64,000 bases of DNA from Buttiauxella izardii. Its GTDB lineage: Bacteria; Pseudomonadota; Gammaproteobacteria; Enterobacterales; Enterobacteriaceae. The DNA lies in the NCBI RefSeq assembly GCF_003601925.1, contig NZ_QZWH01000017.1, positions 1-64,000 of the forward strand, in the 5' to 3' direction. Below are positions 1 through 11,063 of the stretch, in pieces; the stretch's first letter is position 1, and each line of letters opens with the position of its first letter. The notes beneath the pieces were generated by a model. The model was given only the letters and a program-made list of their open reading frames with translations, had not been told where the DNA came from and searched no databases. A program made the position numbers and the translations under genes.

Positions 1-285
1 CGGTCATTAAATTGCCGCTGCGCGGTAAACCCCAGCTTATCCCCAACATCAGGGTCGTTCGCGACTCGTTCCCGACGATCGCTCTCTTTCGCTGCTCCCG
101 GCAGCTCAACCCTGACTTATGGGGAACACTGGGGCAATTTATACCGGGAACAAGGTCAAAACCGGCTCGGTGCTGTCTTTTGGTTTTGACGTTGACCTTG
201 GGTTCCGGCTTTAATCGCCTCCATTTTGACTCCTGGTGGCCGGGTGAACGGAAAACCACCGTTCTTGGCTGAAAGGCAACTATCC
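1..285. other. Left-edge stretch with no recognised gene
   Basis: This stretch lies downstream of otsA and ends at the window edge. An 86-codon open frame (12-272, plus) has a composition unlike a real protein and no ribosome-binding site. A short frame running from about 117 to 211 on the plus strand ends in SFGFDVDLGFRL, which looks like the last strand of an outer-membrane beta-barrel, but a stop lies just upstream and it cannot be extended. It may be the eroded end of a neighbouring gene. Confidence 0.3.
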
Positions 286-2509
<2,224 letters not shown>

Positions 2510-2600
2510 TTAAAATCGCCACCGAGACGGTAACGATAAATTATGATTAGCCATGTAAGTATAGACAGGGTGACGGGTGTCGCAATTTTCTAAGATAAAT

Positions 2601-2624
2601 CGCCAGACCGCATGCAGTCTGGCG
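2601..2624. terminator. Hairpin terminator between permease gene and otsBA
   Basis: Eight-base perfect inverted repeat CGCCAGAC/GTCTGGCG with an 8-base loop, just past the stop codon of the permease gene. On the minus strand it is followed by ATTTATCTT, which gives a moderate U-rich tail. Confidence 0.6.
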
Positions 2625-2641
2625 TTTCGGTATTACGCAGA

Positions 2642-3907
2642 TTAGAAGAAGCTGGCGATAAGCCCGGAAATGGCGACCAGACCCATAACCGTGACGAAGA
2701 TATTGCTCGCTTTGCCACGGAATTTTGCCAGCGCCGGAACCTTGTGAATCGCATACATCGGCATGATAAACAGAATCATCGCGATGACCGGGCCACCGAG
2801 GGATTCAATCATGCCAAGAATGCTTGGGTTCAGCGTCGCGACCAGCCACAGGGTCAGCAGGAAGAACAGCGCGATGGCTTTGTTCAGCTTGCGGTCATCA
2901 AAACGCTTGCCGTTATGACGTGCAATTTTCTTCACCAGGCCGTGCAAACCTTCACGCGCACCAAGATAGTGGCCGAAGAAGGAGCTGGAAATCGCCAGAA
3001 CCGCCACCAACGGGCCAAAGATGGAGATTAGCGGGTTATCAAATTTGTTCGCCAGGAAGCTCAACATCGAAATGTTTTGCTGTTTGGCGGCAACCAGGTC
3101 TGCCGGCGTCACGCTCAGCACGCAGCTAAAGACAAACAGCATGACAAACGCCAGCAAAATGGTGGACGTTTTGCGCAGTGTCTCGCTGGATTTTTCATCT
3201 GCACGTTTGCCGTATTCGCGGCGTTGCGACAGCGCAAATGAAGAGATCGCAGGGGAGTGGTTAAAGGCGAAAACCAGCACCGGGATCGTCAGCCACATCG
3301 TCGTGGTGAAGTCCATCGCGCTTGGCACCTGCGAGAGTGCAGCAGTGTTCCAGTGCGGAATCAAATAGACAGAAAGGAACAGCAAGATACCGACTAACGG
3401 ATAAACCATCCACTCGGTGATTATCAGCATCACGCGTTCGCTGGTCAGCATGACCGCCATCAGCGCAACAATCAGCACCACCGACAAAATCACGCGCGGC
3501 GGTGAAGCCATGCCGAGTTGGTTGACCATCAGCGAGTCGATGGTGTTAGTGATGCCGACGCCGTAGATAAGCAAAATCGGGTAGATAGCGCAGAAGTAAA
3601 GCAGTGTAATCAGGATGCCCGCTTTCGCGCCGAAGTGTTCTTCCACCACTTCGGTGATATCGCTGCCGGGGTTACGTGATGATAAAACAAAACGTGCCAG
3701 CCCTCGGTGAGCAAGCCAGGTCATCGGCCCGACAATCACAGCCAACGCCACTAACGGCCAAAAACCTCCCATTCCAGCATTAATCGGCAGAAACAACACC
3801 CCTGCCCCGACCGCCGTTCCAAACAGGCTTAACACCCAGGTGGTATCAAATTTACGATTACCGGGAACGCGCACTTTACTGCTGGTGTAATGTACTTCAC
3901 TGCTCAT
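2642..3907 (-). CDS. SdaC-family serine/threonine-type permease (HAAAP family)
   Basis: Inner-membrane amino-acid/proton symporter of the hydroxy/aromatic amino acid permease family. Residues 27-55 ([20 protein letters not shown] and following) and the segments [29 protein letters not shown] and [20 protein letters not shown] follow E. coli SdaC closely, so serine or threonine is the likely substrate. The 421 residues contain about 11 hydrophobic segments. It stands alone between otsB and the araFGH operon, a position where E. coli has no gene. It could instead be a YhaO or YhjV relative, so I give no symbol. Confidence 0.85.
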   Translation of the reverse strand: MSSEVHYTSSKVRVPGNRKFDTTWVLSLFGTAVGAGVLFLPINAGMGGFWPLVALAVIVGPMTWLAHRGLARFVLSSRNPGSDITEVVEEHFGAKAGILITLLYFCAIYPILLIYGVGITNTIDSLMVNQLGMASPPRVILSVVLIVALMAVMLTSERVMLIITEWMVYPLVGILLFLSVYLIPHWNTAALSQVPSAMDFTTTMWLTIPVLVFAFNHSPAISSFALSQRREYGKRADEKSSETLRKTSTILLAFVMLFVFSCVLSVTPADLVAAKQQNISMLSFLANKFDNPLISIFGPLVAVLAISSSFFGHYLGAREGLHGLVKKIARHNGKRFDDRKLNKAIALFFLLTLWLVATLNPSILGMIESLGGPVIAMILFIMPMYAIHKVPALAKFRGKASNIFVTVMGLVAISGLIASFF

Positions 3908-4046
3908 TGGCTCATCTCCTTGAGGCCTAATTCAACGCCGCCGACTCTACTTTAGTGGAGTGACTATTGCAGTGATTTACATCTTGGTTTGCATTAGTTT
4001 ATGGAGGGAAATACTAATTAATGAAGAGTCGTCACATTTAAATACT

Positions 4047-4110
4047 GCCGGATGACGCTGCGCTTATCCGGCCTACGAATGGCAGGAGATTAACGTAGGC
4101 GTCATCCGGC
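4047..4110. repeat. BIME: two inverted REP sequences
   Basis: Two REP units in opposite orientation, starting GCCGGATGACGCTGCGCTTA and ending GTAGGCGTCATCCGGC, lie between the permease promoter region and the end of araH. This is the classic enterobacterial arrangement and can stabilise the 3' end of the ara mRNA or bind gyrase and IHF. Confidence 0.9.
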
Positions 4111-4118
4111 AATGAGGC

Positions 4119-5138
4119 TTAAACAGTACGCTTAGCTTTCTGTTTGTAACGGTCAAAGATAACCGCTGCCAGCAGAATCAAACCACGCACCACATATTGC
4201 GAGAACGGGGAAATGTTCAGCAGGTTCATGGCGTTCTCCACGGTGCCCAGAATTAAAATCCCTGCAATCACGTAGGAAATTTTACCAATCCCGCCTTTGA
4301 GCGAAACGCCGCCCAATACGCAAGCTGAAATCACAATCAACTCATAACCGATAGAGGTCATCGGCTGGCCGCTGGTCATACGCGAGGCCAGAATAATCCC
4401 CGCCGCCGCCGAGACTAAACCAGAGAGCACAAAGATAATGATTTTGGTGCGCACCACCGGAACACCCGCCAGACGCGCTGCTTCTTCGTTGCCACCAATC
4501 GCCAGCGTGTTACGGCCAAAAGTGGTTTTGTTAAGCAAGAAACCGAAGAGGATCAAACAGCCGACCGTCAACCAGATTGGCGCCGGCAGCCCCAACCAGT
4601 TGGCGTAACCGAGGGTAAAGAAGCGCTCATCTTCAATGCCAACAGCTTTACCATCGGAAATGATATACGCCAGGCCGCGCACGATTTGCATGGTGGCAAG
4701 CGTGGTAATCAGGGCGTTGATTTTGAGCCTGGCGATAACAAAACCGTTCACCAGGCCGCTTAATACGCCGAGCAGCAAACCCGCCGCCACGCCAATCCAC
4801 AGGCTTTCGGTCATGTTGATCACCACCGCCGTGGTCACACCCGCGCAGGCAATCACAGAAGCGACGGACAGGTCAAAATCGCCGGACGCCAGGCAGAACA
4901 ACATGCCGCATGCCACCATGCCCGACATCGAAATCGCCAGCCCCAATCCCTTCATGTTGATAAAGGAAGAGAAATTCGGCACAAAGATCGCGCAGGCGAT
5001 AAACAGCACGGCGAACACCACTAACATGCCGTAGTTGTCCCAGATGCGCCCGAGACTCATCGACGACTTTTTGTTGCTGCCGCCGGATGAAGTATTGGTT
5101 GATGATGCTTTTGTTGATGATGGAGTCAATGCAGACAT
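4119..5138 (-). CDS. araH: L-arabinose ABC transporter permease AraH
   Basis: Membrane subunit of the high-affinity L-arabinose importer AraFGH. From residue 30 onward it is nearly identical in pattern to E. coli AraH (GRIWDNYGMLVVFAVLFIAC, SGDFDLSVASVIACAG, NKTTFGRNTLAIGGNEEAARLAG). I place the start at 5138 rather than at the ATG at 5156 because AAGGAGAG lies between them, at proper distance from 5138, giving 339 aa. The N-terminus is a Ser/Thr-rich stretch slightly longer than in E. coli. It is the last gene of the araFGH operon, with 14 bp separating it from araG. Confidence 0.95.
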   Translation of the reverse strand: MSALTPSSTKASSTNTSSGGSNKKSSMSLGRIWDNYGMLVVFAVLFIACAIFVPNFSSFINMKGLGLAISMSGMVACGMLFCLASGDFDLSVASVIACAGVTTAVVINMTESLWIGVAAGLLLGVLSGLVNGFVIARLKINALITTLATMQIVRGLAYIISDGKAVGIEDERFFTLGYANWLGLPAPIWLTVGCLILFGFLLNKTTFGRNTLAIGGNEEAARLAGVPVVRTKIIIFVLSGLVSAAAGIILASRMTSGQPMTSIGYELIVISACVLGGVSLKGGIGKISYVIAGILILGTVENAMNLLNISPFSQYVVRGLILLAAVIFDRYKQKAKRTV

Positions 5139-5152
5139 TTTTCTCTCCTTAC

Positions 5153-6667
5153 TCATGCGGCTGACGCGCTGGTTTTTGGCATTGCCAGGCTTAATGCCTG
5201 CTGCTCGTTGGTTTCGCCATGCAGCAGTTCGCCGGCAATTTCCCCTTCACGCATCACGATAATTCGGTCGGCAAGACCCAACACTTCGGGTAAATCACTT
5301 GAGGCAAACAACACCGCCACGCCCTGCGCCGCAAGGGCATAAATCACGTTGTAAATTTCGTGTTTTGCGCCGACGTCGATGCCGCGTGTCGGTTCATCCA
5401 GCAGAATCACTTTCATTTCCTCCGACAGCCAGCGCCCGAGAATCGCTTTTTGCTGGTTGCCGCCGGAGAGATTCATAATCAGCTGATCGGCTGACGGGGT
5501 TTTGATATTCAGCGAACGGATATGTGAAGCGGCGTTTTCGGCTTCCCACTGGTTGTCTATCAGGCAACCGGCGCTGATATGCTTGCGCCGGGCGCTGATG
5601 TTGATGTTGTCGCGTACCGAATGCACCGGAATAATCCCATCGGCTTTACGGTCTTCCGGGCAGAGCATCATCCCTGCGCGAATCGCATCGGCGGGCTTGT
5701 TGATATTAATGACGTCGCCATCAATCCACACTTTGCCCTCGGTAATACGCGTGCCGCCAAACATCCCTTTCATGAGTTCGCTGCGCCCGGCACCGACCAG
5801 GCCAAATAGCCCGACGATTTCACCGCTGCGTACCGAAAGTGAAATCGGTGTGCGCACGCCTGGCGCTTTTACGCCATCAAGACGTAAACGTTCCGCGCCG
5901 TGGTCACGCGGTTTCCAGCCGTAAATATCCCCCAGATCGCGCCCGACCATCGCCTGCACCAGCGAGTCGTGATTCACCTGCGCCATATCGTCAAAGGTGC
6001 GCACATAGCGCCCGTCTTTGAATACGGTGATCGCGTCACTTAAGGCGAAAATTTCTTCCATACGGTGCGAGACATAAAGGATGACGCGGCCTTCGGCGCG
6101 CAATTCACGAATCACGCGGAACAGGTTGTCGATTTCACGGCGCGACAACGAACTGGTCGGCTCATCGAAAGCGATCACTTTGGCGTTACGCGCCAGGGCC
6201 TTAGCGATTTCCACCATTTGCCACTGGCCGATGGATAAATACTTGAGCGGCGTACTCGGATCGATATCCAGCCCGAGGTGCTCAAGCTGCAATTTCGCTT
6301 CGTAATTGAGTAACGAGCGGTTCACAAAACCCGCTTTGTGCGGCAGTTGCCCGAGGTAAATATTCTCGGCCACCGACATTTCCGGCACCAGATGCAGCTC
6401 CTGGTAAATAATCGCGACTCCGGCGTTCAGCGCGGCAGGAGTGTCGGCAAAAGTCACTTCTTCGCCACGCAAAACAATGCTGCCCTCGCTCGGCGCATAA
6501 TTGCCGCTCAGGATTTTCAGGAGGGTTGATTTCCCTGCGCCATTCTCCCCCATTAGTGCGTGAACTTGCCCGGCATAACAGTCGAAACTGATGTCCTGTA
6601 AGGCTTTCACGCCGGGGAAAGTTTTGCCTATACCACGAAAAGAGAGATACGGTGTCTCGTGTTGCAT
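5153..6667 (-). CDS. araG: L-arabinose ABC transporter ATP-binding protein AraG
   Basis: Cytoplasmic tandem ATPase powering L-arabinose import. The first ABC domain has Walker [10 protein letters not shown] (near residue 45), signature YLSIGQWQM and Walker [13 protein letters not shown]. The second has a degenerate P-loop region ([10 protein letters not shown]) and signature LSGGNQQKA with [13 protein letters not shown], as in other monosaccharide importers. Starting at the ATG at 6667 gives 504 aa, the E. coli length; the in-frame start at 6715 would run into the araF-araG spacer. The spacer holds a hairpin. Confidence 0.96.
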   Translation of the reverse strand: MQHETPYLSFRGIGKTFPGVKALQDISFDCYAGQVHALMGENGAGKSTLLKILSGNYAPSEGSIVLRGEEVTFADTPAALNAGVAIIYQELHLVPEMSVAENIYLGQLPHKAGFVNRSLLNYEAKLQLEHLGLDIDPSTPLKYLSIGQWQMVEIAKALARNAKVIAFDEPTSSLSRREIDNLFRVIRELRAEGRVILYVSHRMEEIFALSDAITVFKDGRYVRTFDDMAQVNHDSLVQAMVGRDLGDIYGWKPRDHGAERLRLDGVKAPGVRTPISLSVRSGEIVGLFGLVGAGRSELMKGMFGGTRITEGKVWIDGDVININKPADAIRAGMMLCPEDRKADGIIPVHSVRDNINISARRKHISAGCLIDNQWEAENAASHIRSLNIKTPSADQLIMNLSGGNQQKAILGRWLSEEMKVILLDEPTRGIDVGAKHEIYNVIYALAAQGVAVLFASSDLPEVLGLADRIIVMREGEIAGELLHGETNEQQALSLAMPKTSASAA

Positions 6668-6687
6668 GACAGACCTCAATGTTGAAG

Positions 6688-6713
6688 GGCGGATGGACGC
6701 AAGCCCATCCGCC
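6688..6713 (-). promoter_or_regulatory. Intercistronic hairpin between araF and araG
   Basis: A 9-base perfect inverted repeat (GGCGGATGG/CCATCCGCC, 8-base loop) sits in the 53-bp gap after araF and lacks a following U-run. Such hairpins after binding-protein genes commonly protect the upstream mRNA, giving more binding protein than membrane subunits. The role here is inferred. Confidence 0.6.
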
Positions 6714-6720
6714 AAAGAGA

Positions 6721-7710
6721 TTACTTACCGCCGAGGCCTTTTTTCGCCAGCTCTTCTTTAAAGTTGTCGCGGGTGATCAGCACCACGTCGGTCACTTCGG
6801 TGAATTTCGCAGGCTCTGCACCTTTGGTTACCCAGTTGTAGAGCATTTCGCTGCTCTTATAACCGTGAACGTCCGGGCTTGGCAGCAGGGAACCGTAGAA
6901 ACCGGTGGCTTGTGCTTTCGACAGTTCGCTCACCGCATCCACGCCATTGATGCCCACGCCAATCACATCCGGCGCTTTAAAGCCCTGGCCTTCAGTGGCT
7001 CGCACACCGCCCAGAACCGTGTTGTCGTTCATGCCGACGATCAGCCAGTGTTTCACTTCTGGATGCTGCACCAGCATGGAGTTCGCGGCATCGAATGCCC
7101 CTGGGATATCGTTAGATTTGGTTGGCACTTTGTAGATTTGTTTTTCCGGGAACCCGGCGGCTTTCAGCGCTTCCATGGAACCGGAAGTCCGGCGGCGAGC
7201 GGTATCGAGTTCGTCAGCAGTAATCGCCATCACGGCAGATTCTTTGACATCCCAGCCGCGTTTTTGCATCTCTTTATAAAGCTCTTGCCCCTGGCGCTCA
7301 CCAATTTTGGTCGCCGCCATCATCACCAACGGCACGGTATCCATCGGTTTGCCTTTGGCGGTAACAAACTGGTCATCCACGGCAATCACTTTCATGTCGT
7401 AACTTTTTGCTTTGGCGACAATTGCTGAACCCAGTTTTGGATCGGGGGTGCAAATCACGAAACCTTTCGCACCACTGGCGGCCAGACTGTCGATGGCGTT
7501 CAGGGTTTTTTCACCATCCGGCACGGCGATTTTAATCACTTCAAAACCGAGATCTTTCCCGGCTTTATCGGCAAATTTCCATTCGGTCTGGAACCACGGC
7601 TCTTCTGGTTGCTTGACCAGAAAACCGAGCTTCATCGTTTCTGCGATAGCGGATTGTGACATAACCGCAGCGATACCAATGGCCGCCAGCGCTTTAGTAA
7701 ATTTGTGCAT
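6721..7710 (-). CDS. araF: L-arabinose-binding periplasmic protein AraF
   Basis: Periplasmic substrate-binding protein that delivers L-arabinose to AraHG. The 329 residues match the E. coli length. The signal peptide ([20 protein letters not shown], cleavage likely after AIA at 23) is followed by [20 protein letters not shown], and the hinge and binding region includes [19 protein letters not shown]. It is the first gene of araFGH. An AraC-type half-site lies in the 274-bp upstream region, consistent with arabinose induction. Confidence 0.97.
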   Translation of the reverse strand: MHKFTKALAAIGIAAVMSQSAIAETMKLGFLVKQPEEPWFQTEWKFADKAGKDLGFEVIKIAVPDGEKTLNAIDSLAASGAKGFVICTPDPKLGSAIVAKAKSYDMKVIAVDDQFVTAKGKPMDTVPLVMMAATKIGERQGQELYKEMQKRGWDVKESAVMAITADELDTARRRTSGSMEALKAAGFPEKQIYKVPTKSNDIPGAFDAANSMLVQHPEVKHWLIVGMNDNTVLGGVRATEGQGFKAPDVIGVGINGVDAVSELSKAQATGFYGSLLPSPDVHGYKSSEMLYNWVTKGAEPAKFTEVTDVVLITRDNFKEELAKKGLGGK

Positions 7711-7934
7711 GGAATACTCCCGCTCGATTTTATTATGTGTAGGGTAAGATTTAGTGAAAACAAGCCATTAGCAGTTTTGGTGTTTAGCTTTACAGGCCTG
7801 GGATAGTTGTAGCGGGAAATTAATAATCCATAGGAGAGCGAAATCACATGGCAGAAATACAGTAAAACCGTGCATGTATTCAGCAATTAAAGACATAAAA
7901 AGAGAGGTATATGTAGGACAAATGATTTGCTGAA

Positions 7935-7951
7935 TAGCTTATTTATCCATA
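7935..7951 (+). promoter_or_regulatory. AraC half-site upstream of araFGH
   Basis: TAGCTTATTTATCCATA matches the araI1 half-site form TAGC-N7-TCCATA exactly in both conserved blocks. It lies about 225 bp upstream of the araF start and next to the cupin gene end. A second TCCATA block lies nearer araF at about 7827. AraC control of araFGH is known in E. coli; occupancy here is inferred. Confidence 0.6.
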
Positions 7952-7984
7952 AGTTCAGCCAACGCATCCCTGCGGCTTACAGCG

Positions 7985-8485
7985 CTACCAAAATTTGCAA
8001 ATTCCCCCCTGCTCGCCCATCACCGGATCCATTTTGGGTTTATCCACTTTGGCAACGTTGCCCTGCACTTTTTCGAGTTGCCCCGGTTTATCAAGAAACT
8101 TGTCCGGCTCGTGGTTTTTCGGGTATGCGCCGACACACATGAAATCCTCCGATGCCGCAATTTGCTTGTGCCCGACTCCCGCAGGAATTAACACCGCATC
8201 GCCGCGAGAGATATCAATAATCGGCCCGTCTTCTCCGCCAAACTGAATTTTGGCATTTCCGGCATATACGCCGAGCACTTCATGGGTATTGGAATGAAAA
8301 TGGGTGTAAGTAAAAACCGGATAACGCCAGCGCGGCGGCCAGTCGTTTTTAGCGAAGAGTTGTTCAAAGAATTCAGCAAGCTGTGGTTCGTGAGAGACAT
8401 GATGGTAAAGCATCAGCGGCAGCGTATTGTTAGGCACACCACCGCTGGGTTGAATTATGTTTAGGGTTTCCAGTTCAATTGCCAT
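7985..8485 (-). CDS. Cupin-domain protein (YjlB-like)
   Basis: A 166-residue single-domain cupin. The first metal-binding motif is visible as FTYTHFHSNTHEVLGVYAGN (residues 59-78) and the second as the region DAVLIPAGVGHKQIAAS near 100-115, with His residues suited to bind a metal. Its substrate is unknown; relatives are annotated as YjlB-family cupins. It starts 3 bp after the stop codon of the membrane-protein gene upstream, and its AAGGAG ribosome-binding site is formed by the last codons of that gene inside a perfect hairpin. Translation is therefore probably coupled to the upstream gene. Confidence 0.75.
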   Translation of the reverse strand: MAIELETLNIIQPSGGVPNNTLPLMLYHHVSHEPQLAEFFEQLFAKNDWPPRWRYPVFTYTHFHSNTHEVLGVYAGNAKIQFGGEDGPIIDISRGDAVLIPAGVGHKQIAASEDFMCVGAYPKNHEPDKFLDKPGQLEKVQGNVAKVDKPKMDPVMGEQGGICKFW

Positions 8486-8486
8486 G

Positions 8487-8513
8487 ACTTACTCCTTGGG
8501 TAAAGGAGTAAGT
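8487..8513 (-). promoter_or_regulatory. Hairpin covering the cupin ribosome-binding site
   Basis: An 11-base perfect inverted repeat (ACTTACTCCTT / AAGGAGTAAGT) with a 5-base loop. In the minus-strand mRNA the 3' arm contains AAGGAG and lies directly before the cupin ATG at 8485; the stop codon of the preceding gene is inside the same arm. The fold would mask the ribosome-binding site unless ribosomes finishing the upstream gene melt it. Confidence 0.7.
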
Positions 8514-8926
8514 ATAGGAAAAAGTTTCAGTGATTTTAGGAAGAAGACAGTAGTGCTGGAAATTAAAGTATCAAGCAAGAAAAAACCAAAAATCAAGATC
8601 AAATCTCGCAACTCTTTCTGCTTTTCAAAGTTCTCGATGGGAGAGTTTGCTGAGAAGTAATCCAATTCATTTAAAAATTGCTCAACAATCTGTTTAGAAA
8701 AAATTATCGCGTCGGATAAAACGAACAAACCGTGTATGAGATAAAACAAAATAAAATACACAACACCATATTTGAAGGTGCTTCTGGCTGATTTAACTAT
8801 ATATTTCACAAACAACCAAAAAATCAATGATAAACAAAAAGTTGAAAACAGCATATCCATGCAACCGCTAAAAATCATATCTGCACTGGGAAACAACTTC
8901 AATAAATTTACATCAGACTCATACAT
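8489..8926 (-). CDS. Small membrane protein, candidate T6SS effector immunity protein
   Basis: I recognise no family. From the ATG at 8926 it has 145 residues; a TTG at 8962 would add 12. Three to four hydrophobic segments are visible: a first around the N-terminal third (MDMLFSTFCLSLIFWLFVKY), a second (GVVYFILFYLIHGLFVLSDA) and a C-terminal one (LILIFGFFLLDTLISSTTVF). Codon use is AT-rich, like the two genes beside it. It begins shortly after the Tlde1-like effector gene, on the same strand, which is the usual place for a cognate immunity gene. Because the presumed target is peptidoglycan, a membrane or periplasmic immunity protein would fit. The function is inferred from position only. Confidence 0.55.
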   Translation of the reverse strand: MYESDVNLLKLFPSADMIFSGCMDMLFSTFCLSLIFWLFVKYIVKSARSTFKYGVVYFILFYLIHGLFVLSDAIIFSKQIVEQFLNELDYFSANSPIENFEKQKELRDLILIFGFFLLDTLISSTTVFFLKSLKLFPILTPLPKE

Positions 8927-8996
8927 TATAAATGTAATTACAATGCCGACTGGTGATAACAAAACTCAAAGAAAGTTATGTATGCAATACGAACGA

Positions 8997-9503
8997 TTAT
9001 GCACGAGGGATTCCTATTACATTAATTTCCCCATAAGCCACTAATCCAGCACTACCAATATTTTTTTGCTGAGTAAGTAATAAGGCTTCCCGGATTGTAT
9101 TGAAATCTGCTTGATTGTAGAACGTGATGCAACCATCAGACACACCGGTGCCATCAGGCCTTAGGGGATGTAATCTAAAATTCCCACGCTGAAAAAGATC
9201 AACAAAAGTATAATCATCCATTACGCTATCTTGTTTAAATAATGCAAACCATTTATCATAGTCATTCCCAGTCCTAATTTCTTTACCAAACTGTTTGAAC
9301 CTTGAATATAAACCACCCTTCGGCCTATCGACTATCCAATATTTCCCTAAAGGTATCGGGCCGTTTTTCCTATCAGAGAATTCAAGGACATCCTTAAAAG
9401 CATCCAGGCCTGAAAAAACATAAAACACTCCAACACCTGAACATTTCAATCTCAATGTCCCGTTTGGGGTTCGGTCATTATAGTTTAACTCACAAAATAT
9501 CAT
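8997..9503 (-). CDS. Tlde1-like type VI effector (DUF2778, L,D-transpeptidase-like)
   Basis: A 168-residue protein with the DUF2778 layout: an N-terminal beta-rich part, GPIPLGKYWIVDRPKGG (49-64), and FRLHPLRPDGTGVSDGCITF (109-128). The His at 112 and the SDGC with Cys at 125 form the HxxxxxxxxxSxGC-type active site of the Tlde1 family, which acts on periplasmic peptidoglycan as carboxypeptidase or exchange enzyme after T6SS delivery. No signal peptide is present, as expected for a T6SS substrate. The start has a strong AAGGAGTG 8 bases upstream. It is divergent from hcp and followed by a small membrane protein. Base composition is clearly AT-richer than the ara genes. Confidence 0.8.
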   Translation of the reverse strand: MIFCELNYNDRTPNGTLRLKCSGVGVFYVFSGLDAFKDVLEFSDRKNGPIPLGKYWIVDRPKGGLYSRFKQFGKEIRTGNDYDKWFALFKQDSVMDDYTFVDLFQRGNFRLHPLRPDGTGVSDGCITFYNQADFNTIREALLLTQQKNIGSAGLVAYGEINVIGIPRA

Positions 9504-9891
9504 TTATAGCTCACTCCTTCCCTGTAAATTACTCAATCAATCCATATACAAATAGCACCTAGTAAATACAGCATAGCTAATCAATCATTTAACACGCACT
9601 ACAAAATCATTAATCAAAACTCTGTTGTCAAATACAGAGCCTGCAAAACAATCTTATATTACGCAAAACCAACAAATTGGAAAGTATGTTATCAGCTTAA
9701 TTTCAAGCAAACAACAATAGACCTTGTGAAAAGGTAGAAGTACTATAAGTGACATAGCAATTGAAAGAACCATAAGTTACACATAATTTAAATTCATCAA
9801 AAACCCTTTGGGGATTTGAATGGCATGTTACTCAAGCAACACTATTTATTAAGCACCATTTAAATTACCAACCTAATTAATGGAGAAAATT
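9504..9891. other. AT-rich divergent control region between effector and hcp
   Basis: A 388-bp noncoding stretch with very low GC. It must hold the promoters of the effector gene (minus) and hcp (plus). Two copies of a 12-base element (ATAAGTGACATA at 9745 and ATAAGTTACACA at 9772) sit 27 bp apart. I see no ORF with a ribosome-binding site. Such AT-rich segments are typical H-NS targets. Confidence 0.5.
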
Positions 9892-10371
9892 ATGGCAAAC
9901 CCGACCTACCTTATTCTTAATGGAAGAAAACAAGGATTAATATCTGCAGGTTGCTGCTCCCTTGATTCCATCGGTAACAAGGCACAAATTGCGCATTTAG
10001 ATCAAATAATGGTTTATGAAATGGAACATAAATTAACACGTATTAATAACGTAAACCATCAAATGCTAACAATTAAGAAGCCCATCGATAAATCCTCGCC
10101 ATTACTGAGCAAAGCTATTACAGACAATGAAATATTAGCATGCGAATTTCCGATATACAGAACTAATCGCTTTGGTATTAATGAGTTGTTTTACATCATA
10201 AAACTCACTGAGGCACGCATTTGTGAAATAAAACTAAGTATTCCCCATGTTATTAATGACAACCAAGGACAAGCCGAAGAAACGGTGTCGTTTGTTTATG
10301 AGGCAATAAGTTGGGAGCATTGTACAGCGGGAACTAGTAGTTATAGCTTATGGATGGACCGCATATTTTAA
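9892..10371 (+). CDS. hcp: Hcp family type VI secretion tube protein
   Basis: Hcp forms stacked hexameric rings of the T6SS inner tube and carries small effectors in its lumen. The 159 residues show family landmarks: YLILNGRKQGLISAGC (6-21), the DKSSPLLSKAITDNEILACEF segment near 65-85, YRTNRFGINELFYIIKLTEA, and a C-terminal ETVSFVYEAISWEHCTAGTS. The ATG at 9892 is preceded by TGGAGAAA; an upstream ATG at 9880 lacks a site. No other T6SS structural genes are in the window, so this is an orphan hcp. With the divergent Tlde1-like effector gene it forms a compact cassette. Confidence 0.88.
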   Translation: MANPTYLILNGRKQGLISAGCCSLDSIGNKAQIAHLDQIMVYEMEHKLTRINNVNHQMLTIKKPIDKSSPLLSKAITDNEILACEFPIYRTNRFGINELFYIIKLTEARICEIKLSIPHVINDNQGQAEETVSFVYEAISWEHCTAGTSSYSLWMDRIF

Positions 10372-10374
10372 GCA

Positions 10375-10407
10375 ATTGAGCATAAGTTAGATCAACTTCT
10401 ACTCAAT
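10375..10407 (+). terminator. Nested hairpin after hcp
   Basis: ATTGAG-CAT-AAGTT-AGATC-AACTT-CTA-CTCAAT: two stacked perfect stems of 6 and 5 bp separated by a symmetric 3x3 internal loop, immediately after the hcp stop codon. No U-run follows, so termination efficiency is uncertain. Confidence 0.4.
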
Positions 10408-10460
10408 ACTTATGACGTCAAAATTGGATTCTGATATTAAATTTACCGATGTATTCACTA

Positions 10461-11018
10461 TCACCACGGATAATAAATATGCTCCGCATGATCTCGTGCG
10501 GCGGCTTCATCACCTTCGAGCCGTGCGGCAACGGTCAGCGCAAAATCAAATACTTTTCCCAGTCCTCTGCCGCTTATCAAATTGCCGTCTTCGACAACAT
10601 CGGCGTCAACATAAACGCCGTCGCCTACTTGCTGCCATAAATCACCGGAGCAAACATAACGACGACCTTTCAGTAAACCGTTGCCACCCAATACGCGCGC
10701 TGCGGCAGAACAAATTGGGCATATAAACTTACCGAGTTCGTCATGACGGCGCACGAAGGCAATCACGCTGGCGCTTTTCGCCAGGAAGACGCTGCCTTCC
10801 GGGCCACCAGGGAGCACAACCGCATCGAATGTGTCGTCGAAACTTTCACTCAGTGTGGCGTCGGCAACCATCGGAATATCGTGATAACTCACGACGGCGC
10901 GCGAGTCGATACAAGACAGTGTGCGCACATTGATTTTAAGGCGGCGCAGAATATCAATGGTAACAATGGCTTCGGCTTCTTCAAAACCTGGTGCCAGTAA
11001 GACTGCAACGGTTTTCAT
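10461..11018 (-). CDS. DJ-1/PfpI family protein
   Basis: A 185-residue DJ-1/PfpI fold protein. MKTVAVLLAPGFEEAEAI carries the conserved acidic residue of the family (the Glu pair near 13-16), DAVVLPGGPEG is the central loop, and FICPICSAAARVLG near 95-108 is the nucleophile elbow with a Cys. Family members include YajL-type chaperone/deglycase and isocyanide hydratase proteins, and it is about the size of YajL. Of three consecutive possible starts (11024 GTG, 11021, 11018) I prefer 11018, seven bases after GGAG. It ends close to hcp on the opposite strand and lies downstream of the GH88 gene's end. Its substrate is unknown. Confidence 0.8.
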   Translation of the reverse strand: MKTVAVLLAPGFEEAEAIVTIDILRRLKINVRTLSCIDSRAVVSYHDIPMVADATLSESFDDTFDAVVLPGGPEGSVFLAKSASVIAFVRRHDELGKFICPICSAAARVLGGNGLLKGRRYVCSGDLWQQVGDGVYVDADVVEDGNLISGRGLGKVFDFALTVAARLEGDEAAARDHAEHIYYPW

Positions 11019-11063
11019 CATCACTCTCCATGTTGCCCCCGCAGCATTACGGGGGCGAGAAAC

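Noticed and set aside
12-272. 86-codon plus-strand frame at the left edge as a gene
   Set aside because: No ribosome-binding site, no recognisable pattern and atypical composition.
6679-7428. 249-codon open frame on the plus strand opposite araF
   Set aside because: It is an antisense shadow of araF, which has the full E. coli length, signal peptide and operon context. The residue composition is His/Phe-rich and no ribosome-binding site is present.
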